Source: ZLKRG44 sp964555705 | GTDB lineage: Bacteria > Planctomycetota > Phycisphaerae > Phycisphaerales > SM1A02 | Length of the DNA: 61,777 nucleotides | Assembly (NCBI GenBank): GCA_964555705.1 | Contig: CAZKTN010000012.1 | Location: forward strand, 1 to 61,777 | Direction of reading: 5' to 3' | Part shown: one piece after another, positions 1-9,445 of the stretch | How positions within the stretch are numbered: position 1 is the stretch's first letter | Layout of the letters: every line of letters begins with the position of its first letter | Notes under the pieces: model-generated | The model's database searches: none | Seen by the model: only the letters and a program-made list of their open reading frames with translations | What the model was told of the DNA's origin: nothing | Program-made: the position numbers and the translations under genes

Positions 1-2
1 CC

Positions 3-1853
3 AGCCCGACCATCACCGCTACCGAGGCCTGGCTCGACGCCCGCGGATGGCTCGACCGGGGCGAGGCGCCCACACAGCCGCGCCCCGTGCCCGGCGCGCG
101 CGTGGTTGCCGTGAGCATCCGCCGCGACGGCACGCTGATCGGCGTGGGCGAGTCGCAGTCGAACGCCGATGGCACACGCGCTGCCGACCTCGCTGACGCC
201 GTGCGTCAGGCGATCAACGACTCGCGCCGCGACACCACGCTCTCGCGCGCACTCGAGACAGACGCCACCGCATGGACGCGCCTCTCTCTCGAGATCGAAG
301 TCGCGGCCGATCCCATCCCCCTCGCTGGCATCAACTACGAGCAGGTCGCGCGCAGCATCGAGCCTGGCATCGATGGGCTCGCCGTGCGACGCGGCCCGCG
401 CTGGCTCTACACGATGCCCGGCCGCGCGATGTCGCTCGAGGTCGCGTCCGATCCGGCGCGCACGTTCGTCGGCATGGCCAGCCGGCTTGGCGTGCCGATG
501 CGCGACCTTCCCGATCTTCTGCCTGGAGAGATGCCCGCGCTCTACCGCGTGCCTGTGACGCGCCTCGTGCAGCCCATCGACTCGCGCGAACCGGTGCAGG
601 TCATGCGGCTTGCGCGGCAGGTGGTGACGACACCCGCGGATGGCACTGATGCGGGCGCTCAGGCCGCGGCGGACCGCGTCGCCGACTGGCTCTGCGGGCA
701 TCTCCATCCGACCACCAGTGGCATGGATGTGGCCGAGGGCGCTGCCGTGCTGGAAAACCTTGGGCTACGCGGGGACTGGATCCCCTCCGCGGGAGTGCAC
801 GAGCCGATGGCCGCGCTCCCCGCCGACCAGGCGCTCGCCGCGCTGGCGCTCGCGCGTTACGCCCGCACCGCACCCGACACCGCTAGCCCCACCGCGAATC
901 GCAACGCCTCCGACACCGACCGCGCCGCCGCCGCGCGCGCCGCGGCACGACGCATCCTCGTCGCGCTGCTGCGCGTGGCGCCAGTCGAGCGCGACCCGCT
1001 GCAGGACCGCAACGCGATCGCGCTCGGCGTGATGGGCGCGCTTGAACTCAAGGACATCACTGCCGATGCCGACCTCACGCATGCACGCGACACGCTCATC
1101 CGCGAGTTCCTTCGCGATGGCACCCCCGCCGCATGGATGACCGCAGACGCCACGCCTCGCATGCGCACGGCAGAGATCGCCGCCGCGTGCTCGCTGCTCG
1201 CTTCGGGAGACACACGCCTCGACGCCACCTCGATCCGCAGTGCGCTCGATGCCGCATGGCGTGACATCCCGCGCCGCGATCTCGTGGCTGAACTTGGCTG
1301 GCTGCTGTGGTCTGAGCGTGCACTCGCATCAGCGAAGGTCCCGGCATCCACTGACGCCCGCGACCATCAGGAACTCGCGCGCTCCACGCGTGCTGCGCTC
1401 TCTCGTGCGCAGATCGCGCCCGAGATCAGCAACGGTGCCGTTGCAGAGGATCCACTGCCTGATGACCTCATGGGCGGATTCCGCCTCGCGGGCCCGAACA
1501 CACGCGGTGCCACCGCACAGAGCGCGCGCCCGATGCTTGGGCTCGCGCTCATGCTCGATAGCCCCACCATGACCCCAGAGGGCGAGCGCTTCCGTGCCCG
1601 AGAGATGCAGCGCATGGCCGTGCGCTTCCTGCGCCAGCTGCAGGTCGACGACGTGACTGCCGCCAGCATCCCAGGCTCGCGGCGCTGCCTGGGCGCGCTC
1701 CGATCGGCCCCGTGGGAGATGCGGCTCTCCGTGGCCGCAAACTCCACTGCGCTTCTTGCGCTCACAGAGTCGCACGATGGGATGATTTCGCTCGAAGGAG
1801 TGATAGACTCAAGCAGGTCGGCACCCGCCACTTCTCCTGGAGGCAGCCCATGA
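3..1853 (+). CDS. Hypothetical protein with AMMECR1-like N-terminal region, 5' end outside window
   Basis: The frame is open from the first bases, so the start lies upstream; an internal GTG at 87 is unlikely to be the real start. The first 150 or so visible residues run 'AVSIRRDGTLIGVG', then 'LEIEVAADPIPLAG', then 'IEPGIDGLAVRRG'. This order resembles AMMECR1 domains (glycine-rich opening, a strand pair ending in a Pro-rich turn, then a G-x-x-G-L segment). The remaining 400 residues are Ala-rich and helical with no motif I can name. The gene overlaps the next one by ATGA, so the two are probably translationally coupled. The AMMECR1 link is inference from pattern; function is unknown. Confidence 0.55.
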   Translation, partial: SPTITATEAWLDARGWLDRGEAPTQPRPVPGARVVAVSIRRDGTLIGVGESQSNADGTRAADLADAVRQAINDSRRDTTLSRALETDATAWTRLSLEIEVAADPIPLAGINYEQVARSIEPGIDGLAVRRGPRWLYTMPGRAMSLEVASDPARTFVGMASRLGVPMRDLPDLLPGEMPALYRVPVTRLVQPIDSREPVQVMRLARQVVTTPADGTDAGAQAAADRVADWLCGHLHPTTSGMDVAEGAAVLENLGLRGDWIPSAGVHEPMAALPADQALAALALARYARTAPDTASPTANRNASDTDRAAAARAAARRILVALLRVAPVERDPLQDRNAIALGVMGALELKDITADADLTHARDTLIREFLRDGTPAAWMTADATPRMRTAEIAAACSLLASGDTRLDATSIRSALDAAWRDIPRRDLVAELGWLLWSERALASAKVPASTDARDHQELARSTRAALSRAQIAPEISNGAVAEDPLPDDLMGGFRLAGPNTRGATAQSARPMLGLALMLDSPTMTPEGERFRAREMQRMAVRFLRQLQVDDVTAASIPGSRRCLGALRSAPWEMRLSVAANSTALLALTESHDGMISLEGVIDSSRSAPATSPGGSP

Positions 1854-3010
1854 ACCACCCATCCGCCAATCCGTCGGCTGCCACGCGACCCGCATCAGCT
1901 TCGGAGCCGATGCGTGCACCTTGTTCGCTCGCGCTCGCGGCCATCGCGTGCCTCACCGGTGCGACTCTCGCCGGCACCGCCACACCCGCACACGCCCAGG
2001 GCCTCTCTGGCGCGATCGATGCGGTGATGCAGCAGCGCGCCGCAGATGCCGCCGCCGAGGAGATGCAGACCGCCAAGCCAAAGATCCTCGGCGCGCTGCT
2101 CACGACGCCGATGAGCGTCGACTTTGCGGAGACCACCGCCAAGGACGCCTTCGACTACTTCAAGAAGAACCTCGGCGTGCAGATGATCGTGCGCTTCCGC
2201 AGCGACCGCTTCCCCGAGGGCATCGACCCCGAGGCGACGATCACGCTCAAGCTCGAGAGCACGCCCGCGCTCACGGTGCTCGAGCAGATGATGGCGCAGG
2301 TCTGCACCAACGTCCCATGCACCTGGCAGCTGAAGTCGACGTTCCTCGAGATCGGCACCAAGCCTGACCTCTCGCGACCCGGAGACCTTGAGCTCAAGCT
2401 GTATCCCGTGCGCGACATCCTGTACGAGGCCCCCGTCTTCGACAACGCTCCCGACTTCAACATCGACACCGCGCTTGCCCAGGGCATGGCCATGGGCGGC
2501 GGCGGGATGGGTGGCGGCGGAGGCGGCATGGGTGGCGGTGGTGGAGGATTCGGCGGCGCCGGCGGTGGCGGTGGAGGCATGGGAGGCGGTGGCGGTGGAG
2601 GCGGCGGAACCCTCTTCGGGGGTGGCGGCGACAGCCCAGAGCGCGCATCGCACGAGGAACTCGCAGGCAAGCTCATCAAGCTCATCCAGCTCACAGTCGA
2701 GCCGGACATCTGGCTGAGCGGCGCTGCAACGATCGAGTACTTCCAGGGCAGCCTGATGGTGAAGGCGCCTGACTTCGTGCACCGTCAGCTCGGCGGGTAC
2801 CCGTTCGCGCCGACCCCCGTGTCAGGCGCAGCCCCCACGGGCCGCTACGTGACGATGACTGTGCCGATCACGCAGTCTCAGGTGCAGGGCTTCGGCGGCG
2901 CAAGCGTGAGCGGTGCGGCCGGCGCATCCGGCGGCACTGGCGCAGGTGGCTCTGGTGCCGGCGGATCCGGCGCTGGCGGCGGCCGCGGCGCCGGCGGCAC
3001 GGCCCCCTGA
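1850..3010 (+). CDS. Secreted STN/secretin-N-like protein with glycine-rich linker
   Basis: GGAGG at 1839-1843 sits six bases before this ATG and the gene overlaps the upstream stop, which fixes the start; a second ATG at 1910 also precedes the signal peptide. Residues of about 21-50 form a signal peptide ending 'PAHAQG'. The next 120 residues ('FAETTAKDAFDYFKKNLGV', 'TITLKLESTPALTVLEQMM') match the STN/secretin-N pattern seen in planctomycete exported proteins. A tract of almost pure Gly with Met/Phe follows. A second conserved block has 'LIQLTVEPDIWLSG' and 'GSLMVKAPDFVHRQL', and the C-terminus is Gly/Ser/Ala-rich. No secretin beta-barrel is present, so it is probably a periplasmic accessory or regulator rather than a pore. 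Confidence 0.7.
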   Translation: MNHPSANPSAATRPASASEPMRAPCSLALAAIACLTGATLAGTATPAHAQGLSGAIDAVMQQRAADAAAEEMQTAKPKILGALLTTPMSVDFAETTAKDAFDYFKKNLGVQMIVRFRSDRFPEGIDPEATITLKLESTPALTVLEQMMAQVCTNVPCTWQLKSTFLEIGTKPDLSRPGDLELKLYPVRDILYEAPVFDNAPDFNIDTALAQGMAMGGGGMGGGGGGMGGGGGGFGGAGGGGGGMGGGGGGGGGTLFGGGGDSPERASHEELAGKLIKLIQLTVEPDIWLSGAATIEYFQGSLMVKAPDFVHRQLGGYPFAPTPVSGAAPTGRYVTMTVPITQSQVQGFGGASVSGAAGASGGTGAGGSGAGGSGAGGGRGAGGTAP

Positions 3011-3095
3011 TCGCGCATCGCGAGCGCCACACGCGACGCCCGCGCGCCAGCCGACACCCGCGTCCACGTACGCACTGCGCACCGCGACGCACACC

Positions 3096-4418
3096 GTGAC
3101 CACCGGCGCACAACCGCGTCAGCTCCGCCGCGATCTCGTGTCGTGCACCGGCGACGGGATGACGTACTCGTTCATGGTGGGCCTGGGCGAGAGCTACTTC
3201 CCCGCCTACGCGCTCGCGCTCGGGTTCTCCGACGTCATCGGCGGGCTCATCGCGAGCATCCCCTACTTCATCGGCGCATGCCTGCAGCTTGTGGCGCCAT
3301 GGGGCGTCGAGCGCATCGGCAGCCCGCACAGGTGGGTGATGCTCTGTGCGGGCGTGCAGGCGGCGAGCTTCCTGCCGCTGGTGATCGGCGCGGTGATGGG
3401 ATCGCTGCCCGCGTGGATGCTCTTCGCCACCGTCAGCCTCTACTGGGGCAGCGCGCTTGGCGCAGGACCTGCGTGGAACGCATGGGTGGGCGCCGTCATT
3501 CCGCGCGCCGTGCGACCCGCCTACTTCGGCATCCGGAGCCGCCTCTGCCAGATAGCGAACCTCGCGGGAATCCTGATCGCTGGAGGCGCGCTCGCACTCA
3601 GCGGCACCGATACCAACCGAGCGGCGTTCGAGAACCTGCTCATCTTCGGGGCGGTGTTCACGCTGGCGGGCGCGAGCCGTGCGATGTCGATCCGCTACCT
3701 GCTGCGCCACTCGGAGGCGCCGCGCGAGCGATGGGCTGCCCGCGCCGTGCACCCGCTGAAGCTGCTCACTCGTCCGCTTGCGGGCCGCGAGCGCGAACTG
3801 ATCATCTTCATGCTGGTGTTCCAGGCCACGGTGCAGGTGTCGAGCCCCTACTTCGCGCCCTACATGCTGCGCTCGCTTGGATGGTCGATGGGCCTGTTCC
3901 TGGCGGCAATCGCAGTGGGATTTGCGGCCAAGAGCGCATTCATGACATGGCACGGCCGCTACGCGGCGCGCGCAGGCGCCCGTGCGCTGCTCGTACGCGG
4001 CGCGGTGTGCGCGGCAGTGGCCAGCGTGCTGTGGACGCTCTCGCCGAGCCCGTGGTTCGTGATCCCGCTGCAGATCTTCAACGCCTACGCATGGGGCGCA
4101 TACGAGCTCGCCACCTTCCTGATGCTGCTTGAGCTGGTGCACGAGAACGAGCGCACCAGCGTCTACACAGCCTTCAACCTGCTCAACTCGGCGGCGATGG
4201 CGATCGGTAGCCTCGCGGGCGGATGGCTGCTTTCCAAGGGCGAGTCAACCTTCTCCGCGTACATGACGCTCTTTGCGGTGTCGAGCCTGCTCCGCGCCGC
4301 CGCGCTGCCGCTGCTGCTGCGCGTGCGCGATCCACGCGAGGGCATCGGTGCGGAGCTGCCCACGACCATCAATCCGCAGGAGGAGCGCGACCTCATCGCC
4401 GCGGAGGGCGCACGGTGA
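3096..4418 (+). CDS. Major facilitator superfamily transporter
   Basis: The product is strongly hydrophobic with about 12 predicted membrane segments, such as 'VIGGLIASIPYFIGACLQL', and a basic central loop around 'RYLLRHSEAPRERW'. This is the two-times-six layout of MFS permeases. The substrate cannot be read from sequence. The start is uncertain: GTG 3096 lies after the upstream stop, with GTG 3138 and ATG 3159 as alternatives. Residues encoded before 3096 are low-complexity Pro/Ala and probably not translated. It lies 13 bases upstream of the membrane glycosyltransferase gene, so it may share its transcript. Confidence 0.75.
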   Translation: MTTGAQPRQLRRDLVSCTGDGMTYSFMVGLGESYFPAYALALGFSDVIGGLIASIPYFIGACLQLVAPWGVERIGSPHRWVMLCAGVQAASFLPLVIGAVMGSLPAWMLFATVSLYWGSALGAGPAWNAWVGAVIPRAVRPAYFGIRSRLCQIANLAGILIAGGALALSGTDTNRAAFENLLIFGAVFTLAGASRAMSIRYLLRHSEAPRERWAARAVHPLKLLTRPLAGRERELIIFMLVFQATVQVSSPYFAPYMLRSLGWSMGLFLAAIAVGFAAKSAFMTWHGRYAARAGARALLVRGAVCAAVASVLWTLSPSPWFVIPLQIFNAYAWGAYELATFLMLLELVHENERTSVYTAFNLLNSAAMAIGSLAGGWLLSKGESTFSAYMTLFAVSSLLRAAALPLLLRVRDPREGIGAELPTTINPQEERDLIAAEGAR

Positions 4419-4431
4419 GAGGGGCTGCGCG

Positions 4432-6482
4432 ATGACGATCGCGGCGGCGGCCGTTGCGGTGGCGTTCGTGCTGATGGCGCTCGTGCCGGATGCGACGCTC
4501 GCCACATTCTTCAGCCATGACCTGCTCGCGCAGCGCGCCGGCGTTGACGTGCGCGCATCGAGCACCGAGAGTGCGCGCCTCTTCCGCGCCGCATGTGCAG
4601 CCGCTGCGGTGGCGTGGATCACGGCGATTCCGGTGCTCCGGCTGATCGCNNNNNNNNNNNNNNNNNNNNNNNNNNNNNNNNNNNNNNNNNNNNNNNNNNN
4701 NNNNNNNNNNNNNNNNNNNNNNNNNNNNNNNNNNNNNNNNNNNNNNNNNGTGCAGCCGCTGCGGTGGCGTGGATCACGGCGATTCCGGTGCTCCGGCTGA
4801 TCGCTGGGCGTGCGGCCGGCGTGGACCGCTCGGGCCGCACCGGCCTTTCGGACCGGAGGGACAACGCAGGCCGCACGCGGACTGCCGCAACAACCGCCGA
4901 GACCGCATCGGCCGGCTGCACTCCCGTGCCTGCCCGCGACAGCCTCCGATGGTGGATCGCAGCGCTCGCATGCGCAGCAGCCGCCGGGCTCGCGCAGCGC
5001 GCCGACATCCTCGCCCAGAGCCTCTGGTTCGATGAGATCGCGGCATTCCTCGACTACTCGCAGTGGGGCGTGGGCGCGAGCATGGGTACCTACTTCTCGC
5101 TCGCCAACCACCCCTTCCACTCAATGGCGGTCGCTGCGGCGCTGAACGTCACTGGCATGGTGAGCGAACTGGTGCTGCGCGGACCGTCACTTCTCGCAGG
5201 GCTGCTTGTGGTGCCCGCGTGCGCCTGGCTCGCGTGGGAGTCTGCATGCGGGTCAGACTGCCGCACCAACCCGCGTGCGGCTGCCACGCCCGACCGCCGC
5301 GCCAGACCAAGTGCGTCCGGCACGCCTGTCGCCGCTGCGCCCGATGCTGCGAGCCTCGCCATCCTCGCCGCGATCGCCATGCTGATCATGCCGCTGGCGA
5401 TCCTCGCATCCACCGAGTCGCGCGGCTACGCAATGATGATCCTCTTCGCGGCGATCGCGAGTGCCGCACAGCTCCGCGCACTGCGCCAGACTAGTGCAGG
5501 CCGGCCCGCGTGGTGGCTTGCGTACAGCGGTGCGTGCGCGCTCGGATGCTGGACGCATCCCACGTTCGTGGCGCTCCCGCTCACGCACGGCCTCGTCGCG
5601 TCCTGCACCATCATGCGCCGCGGTCCCAGCGCGTCGATGCCATCGATCGCCAACCTCGCCGCACTGTTCCTCGCCGCCATCACCACGATGGCGCTGACGA
5701 GCCCCCTGCTCCCTGACGTGATGCGCGTGATCCGGGAGTTCGCCGCATCGGACGGCGACGAGCCCACAGCCATCGGCGTCGAAGGCATCCTCCTGGTGCT
5801 CCAGACGTGCGGGGCATGGGTGCCGTGGGCCGCAGGCATCGGGGCGATGCTCGTAGTGCCCGGCGCAGCACGTGCATGGACTGCGGGTGGCGCGATGCGC
5901 ATGGCTGTGTGGCTGCCCGCGCTGGCTGCCGCACTCTTGGCACTCGGCTCGCTCCTTGCCGGAAGCTGGATCTACGCGCGTTTCGCGCTCTTCACGGTGC
6001 CGGCCACGGCCCTCGCCGCTGCGATCGGCGTGCAGGTGTGGCTCGACCAGCCGCGCCGCATGTTCGCGCTCGGAGTGCCTCTTGCAGTGGCGATCGCCTG
6101 GTCCGCGTCGGTCCTCACACTCGGCTCCCGCCAGCCCATTCGCGATGCCGTCGAGTGGGTTGCGCAGCAGCGCACGCAAGGCGAGCTCGTAGCCTCCGCG
6201 GGCCTCGCCGACAACGTCACCGCCATGTACGCGCCTGTGCTCGATGGCGACGCGGCATCGCCAGACTCGATTCGCTCCGCCGGATTCGGAGGCACGCAGC
6301 TCAGCACGCTCACGCCGTCACCCGACTACCTGATCGTGCTGTATCCCGCGCTCTTCGAGCGCGCGGGCGGCGCCGCGCAGGCGCAGACGCTTGGCCTTTC
6401 GCCAGCGTGCGCATTCCCGGGCTGGATCGACCAGGGCCAAGGCGAGGTTCGCGTCTACGCTCGCCCGCAGCCCGCACCATGA
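4432..6482 (+). CDS. GT-C type membrane glycosyltransferase (PMT/ArnT-like), interrupted by an assembly gap
   Basis: As given, the reading frame changes across 100 N. Deleting the N run and one of the two identical 55-bp flanks gives one continuous frame beginning 'MTIAAAAVAVAFVLMALVPD' and ending at 6482. After an N-terminal membrane segment and a Pro/Arg/Thr-rich loop, 'SLWFDEIAAFLDYS' is the acidic first-loop motif of PMT/ArnT-type GT-C enzymes, followed by 'NHPFHSMAV' and about ten membrane helices. Such enzymes use a polyprenyl-phosphate sugar donor on the outer face of the inner membrane; the acceptor is unknown. The stop overlaps the next ATG by ATGA. Confidence 0.7.
4595..4649 (+). 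repeat. Left copy of 55-bp gap-flanking duplication, gap 1
   Basis: This segment is identical to 4750-4804 on the other side of the N run. A 55-bp exact flank is what unmerged contig ends sharing a k-mer overlap look like, not a biological repeat. Confidence 0.95.
4650..4749. other. Assembly gap 1, 100 N, spurious
   Basis: The run is exactly 100 N, the usual placeholder length. It lies between two identical 55-bp copies inside one gene, so the true distance is negative and no sequence is missing. Confidence 0.9.
4750..4804 (+). repeat. Right copy of 55-bp gap-flanking duplication, gap 1
   Basis: Identical to 4595-4649. Removing one copy plus the N run restores the glycosyltransferase reading frame. 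Confidence 0.95.
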
Positions 6483-6775
6483 GCGATCCCACCATTGAAG
6501 TCCTCTCGGAGCGCGAGCACGGTCCCACGTGGATCTTCTCGATGCGCCATCTGCCATCGGGCAGGACCCACGAGATGGCGATGAGCTGGGCCGACTACGA
6601 CCTCTGGTCACCCGAGGGCGCGCATCCGCCGAGCGAGGTGGCGCGCGCCGCTGCCGAAGTGCTCCTCGAGGCGCTGCATGATTCGGGCATGCCGCCGCCG
6701 GCGCGCTCCGACGTGAGCCTCGCCCGCCGCCACCGCCCCAACGCTGATGCGCTCATCCGCGCGCGGCTGCGGTAG
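6479..6775 (+). CDS. Conserved-looking small protein of unknown function (98 aa)
   Basis: The ATG overlaps the stop of the glycosyltransferase gene (ATGA), which supports translation. The product starts 'MSDPTIEVLSEREHGPTW', is soluble, and has a central 'MSWADYDLWSPEG' segment followed by an amphipathic helix. I do not recognise a family. Its 3' end overlaps the convergent sensor kinase gene by 23 bases. Coupling to the glycosyltransferase is the only functional hint. Confidence 0.6.
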   Translation: MSDPTIEVLSEREHGPTWIFSMRHLPSGRTHEMAMSWADYDLWSPEGAHPPSEVARAAAEVLLEALHDSGMPPPARSDVSLARRHRPNADALIRARLR

Positions 6776-8342
6776 CTGCGCCGGGCATCAGCGGCTTGCG
6801 CTGGCGCACTGTCCACGTCACCGGCACTTCCACCGAGAACGTGGATCCCGCACCGGGGGCCGACCGCATCGACAGCGTCGCGCCCAGCATCTCCGAAAGC
6901 TCTCGGCAGATCGCAAGGCCAAGACCCGTGCCACCGTGACGCTTGGTGTGGCTCGCGTCCACCTGCCTGAACTTCTCGAAGATCACGTCCTGCATGTCCG
7001 CAGGCACGCCCGGACCCTGATCGATCACCGAGATGCGCACCGCGGCACGGCCCCCGTCTTGCTCGACGCGCGTCGCCACGAGCGACACCTCCGCCCCGCT
7101 TGGCGAGAACTTCACCGCGTTGGAGAGGAAGTTGTAGAGGATCTGCTGCAGCTTGCCGGGATCGGTCTCCACTGCCGGGAGGTCCGCGCCGACATCGACC
7201 GTCGCGGCGATCGACTTCGCCTGGCACTGCGGCTGCATCAGGCGCACAAGCCCCTCGATGATGTCGGCCACGCTCGTGCTTCGCACTGCCACCTCCACCC
7301 GGCCCGCCTCGATCTTGGCCATGTCGAGCAGCTCGTTGATCATGTCGAGCAGGCCGCGCGCGCTCGTGAGGATGTTCGTGATGTAGCGGATGCGCTTTGG
7401 GTCGGCTGCAGCATCGGCCTCCGCGATCTCGCGCAGCAGGTCGGCGAACCCGATGATCGAGTTGAGCGGCGTGCGCAGCTCATGCGACACATTGGCGAGG
7501 AACTCGCTCTTGAGTCGGCTCGACTCGGCAAGGCCCACGTTGCTCTCCGCGAGCTCGGCGATGCGCACGTCGAGGCTCTCGTTGGCGCTGCGCAGCGACT
7601 CCTGCACCTGCTGCATCTCCGTGAGCATGCCGTCAAATGCGCGCGAGAGCTGCTCGAAGTCGTCGCGCGTGCGAAGCCCTGACCGCGCCGAGAGGTCGCC
7701 GCGCTGCACGCGCTCAGCCGTGGCCCGCAGCCGCCGCACCGGCGAGAACACCAGCTTCGTCAGGATGAACCAGAACACGGCCACCGCCAGCAGCGACGCC
7801 ACCGCAAGGCTGCCTAGCAGCCACACCCTGTTGAGCGCCTCCTGCCTCGACGCGAACGCGCTCTCGCGCTCGATGATCACGAGCGCACGCGGCGGATCGC
7901 TCACGCCGGCATCCGACGCGCGCGGCGAGAAATCGAGGAACCGCCGGTCCTGGATAGCGCGCCACTGGCTGTCGGGGATCGCGAGCGCATATCGGTAGAC
8001 GGTGCCGGTGCTGGTGTCTGCGGCCTCGGCATAGTCCAGGAGCGCAGGATCCGCCGACAGCGCACGCCACGCCTCCACCGCAAATGGATCGCGCTCCGCG
8101 CCGTCCTCGAGCCGGTCTGCGGGCACGACGCGGATCGGGATCGGCGTGCCCTCGGTCCGCATCAGCTGGAAGCCGTTCTGCACCCACGTCTCGGCGAGCT
8201 GCCGTGACATCTCGCGCTGGCCCTCCTCGACCATCTCGCCCATGCGCACCCACGGCACCGTCAGCGACCCGGCGATGATCACCACCACCGCCGCGCCGAA
8301 GACGAGCTGGCACTTTCCTGCAAGCGAGAGGCCCGACGCCAT
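6753..8342 (-). CDS. Membrane sensor histidine kinase with HAMP domain
   Basis: From the chosen ATG at 8342 the order is: a membrane helix at about residues 8-28, an external sensor region of about 150 residues, a second helix ('LLGSLAVASLLAVAVFWFIL'), a HAMP linker, a coiled coil, a HisKA domain with the phospho-accepting His287 in 'VSHELRTPLNSIIGF', and a HATPase domain with an N box ('NFLSNAVKFSP'), G1 ('DQGPGVP') and G2 ('GGTGLGLAI'). A longer frame starting 69 bases upstream lacks signal character before the helix, so I reject it. No response regulator gene is adjacent, making this an orphan kinase. The signal is unknown. Confidence 0.9.
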   Translation of the reverse strand: MASGLSLAGKCQLVFGAAVVVIIAGSLTVPWVRMGEMVEEGQREMSRQLAETWVQNGFQLMRTEGTPIPIRVVPADRLEDGAERDPFAVEAWRALSADPALLDYAEAADTSTGTVYRYALAIPDSQWRAIQDRRFLDFSPRASDAGVSDPPRALVIIERESAFASRQEALNRVWLLGSLAVASLLAVAVFWFILTKLVFSPVRRLRATAERVQRGDLSARSGLRTRDDFEQLSRAFDGMLTEMQQVQESLRSANESLDVRIAELAESNVGLAESSRLKSEFLANVSHELRTPLNSIIGFADLLREIAEADAAADPKRIRYITNILTSARGLLDMINELLDMAKIEAGRVEVAVRSTSVADIIEGLVRLMQPQCQAKSIAATVDVGADLPAVETDPGKLQQILYNFLSNAVKFSPSGAEVSLVATRVEQDGGRAAVRISVIDQGPGVPADMQDVIFEKFRQVDASHTKRHGGTGLGLAICRELSEMLGATLSMRSAPGAGSTFSVEVPVTWTVRQRKPLMPGAATAAARG

Positions 8343-8418
8343 GGGGCATGAGAGTACGCCATGCGCACATATCCTCCACCGTGTGAGACGCGACGGCACC
8401 GACCCCGACAACGTGCAG

Positions 8419-8739
8419 ATGAGCGATGTCCTCTGCGACTTCTGCGCGCAGGAGTGGACGGCCGGACGCCAGATGGTCGAGGGCCATCACGGGAGCTGCA
8501 TCTGCGCGCCGTGCCTGACTGACGCATTTCGAGCGGTCGTGCTCGACGGCCGCGATGACGGCACAGATCTCGAGCGCCGCACCTGCGCAATGTGCCTCGA
8601 GTCGCGCGCCGAGCCGCACTGGCGCGGCGCAGGCCGGCCGCAGGCGCTCGCGTGCCGCCGCTGCATCAAGATGGCGAGCGTGATCCTCGAGCGCGACCCT
8701 GACGCGGCATGGGCGCGGCCCACGGCAGGTGCGCCATGA
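8419..8739 (+). CDS. Small zinc-ribbon protein with four CxxC knuckles
   Basis: The product of about 106 residues has four Cys pairs: 'CDFC', 'CAPC' (preceded by a further Cys in 'SCICAPC'), 'CAMC' and 'CRRC'. Two zinc sites are therefore likely. The middle segment 'MVEGHHGSCICAPC' recalls the N-terminal zinc finger of ClpX-like and related small zinc proteins, but there is no ATPase domain. ATG 8419 is chosen because conserved-looking sequence starts just after it; ATG 8341 and GTG 8383 are in-frame alternatives. The gene overlaps trmB by ATGA and diverges from the sensor kinase. Function is unknown; nucleic-acid or protein binding is possible. Confidence 0.65.
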   Translation: MSDVLCDFCAQEWTAGRQMVEGHHGSCICAPCLTDAFRAVVLDGRDDGTDLERRTCAMCLESRAEPHWRGAGRPQALACRRCIKMASVILERDPDAAWARPTAGAP

Positions 8740-9401
8740 GCCCCGACCTTGGACGCGGACGCGAGCTCGACCCGGGCACCTTCGGCATGGACATCTCCGC
8801 GCTGCCGCCGCACGACGCCGGGCCCTTCGACCCCCGAAGCCTCTTCGCCGACCCGACGCGCCCGTTCGAGATCGAGATCGGCTCCGGCAAGGGCACGTTC
8901 CTGCTGCAGCAGGCGACGCAGGACACCAGCGTCAACCGGCTCGGCATCGAGTGGGCGCGCGAGTACTGGCTGTACGCGGCTGACCGCATGCGCCGCCACG
9001 GGCTCGACTCAGTGCGCATGCTGCGCGCCGACGCGACCCAGTTCGTGCGCCACTGGTGCCCGGCCGGCATCGCGCAGGTCATCCACCTCTACTTCAGCGA
9101 CCCCTGGCCGAAGGCGCGCCACCACAAGCGGCGCGTGGTGCAGGACGAGACGCTGCGCGAGTTCCGCCGCGTGCTCGTGACCGGCGGGGAGCTGCGCATC
9201 GTCACCGACCACGACGAGCTGTGGACGTGGTGCGAGGAGCATGCCGCGCGCGCCACGCATCTCTTCGAGAGGCTGCCGTTCCAGCCACCCGCCGCCGATG
9301 CCGGCGAGCTCGTAGGCACCAACTTCGAGCGCAAGTTCCGCCGCGAGGGACGCCCCTTCCACGCGATGACGCTGCGCGCACGCGCTGCGACTGCGGCGTA
9401 G
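8736..9401 (+). CDS. trmB: tRNA (guanine-N7-)-methyltransferase
   Basis: TrmB uses S-adenosylmethionine to methylate G46 in the variable loop of tRNAs. The sequence has the SAM-binding motif 'EIEIGSGKGTFLL', the acidic motif after 'NRLGIEWA', and the TrmB signature 'YFSDPWPKARHHKRR'. The C-terminal 'TNFERKFRREGRP' matches the T-x-[YF]-E-x-[KR] substrate region. Length (221 aa) is typical. The ATG overlaps the stop of the zinc-ribbon gene, so the two are co-expressed. Confidence 0.95.
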   Translation: MSPDLGRGRELDPGTFGMDISALPPHDAGPFDPRSLFADPTRPFEIEIGSGKGTFLLQQATQDTSVNRLGIEWAREYWLYAADRMRRHGLDSVRMLRADATQFVRHWCPAGIAQVIHLYFSDPWPKARHHKRRVVQDETLREFRRVLVTGGELRIVTDHDELWTWCEEHAARATHLFERLPFQPPAADAGELVGTNFERKFRREGRPFHAMTLRARAATAA

Positions 9402-9445
9402 CGGCGCCTGCGTGCGGTGCGCCTCGAGACGCGCCTCCCCGCCGC

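Noticed and set aside
2490..2640. Glycine-codon tract as a microsatellite or CRISPR-like repeat
   Set aside because: It encodes a Gly-rich linker with varied codons, without fixed repeats or spacers.
4595..4804. 55-bp direct repeats around N runs as target-site or insertion-sequence marks
   Set aside because: Three unrelated loci show the same exact length with 100 N between copies, and collapse restores genes. This is an assembly signature, not transposition.
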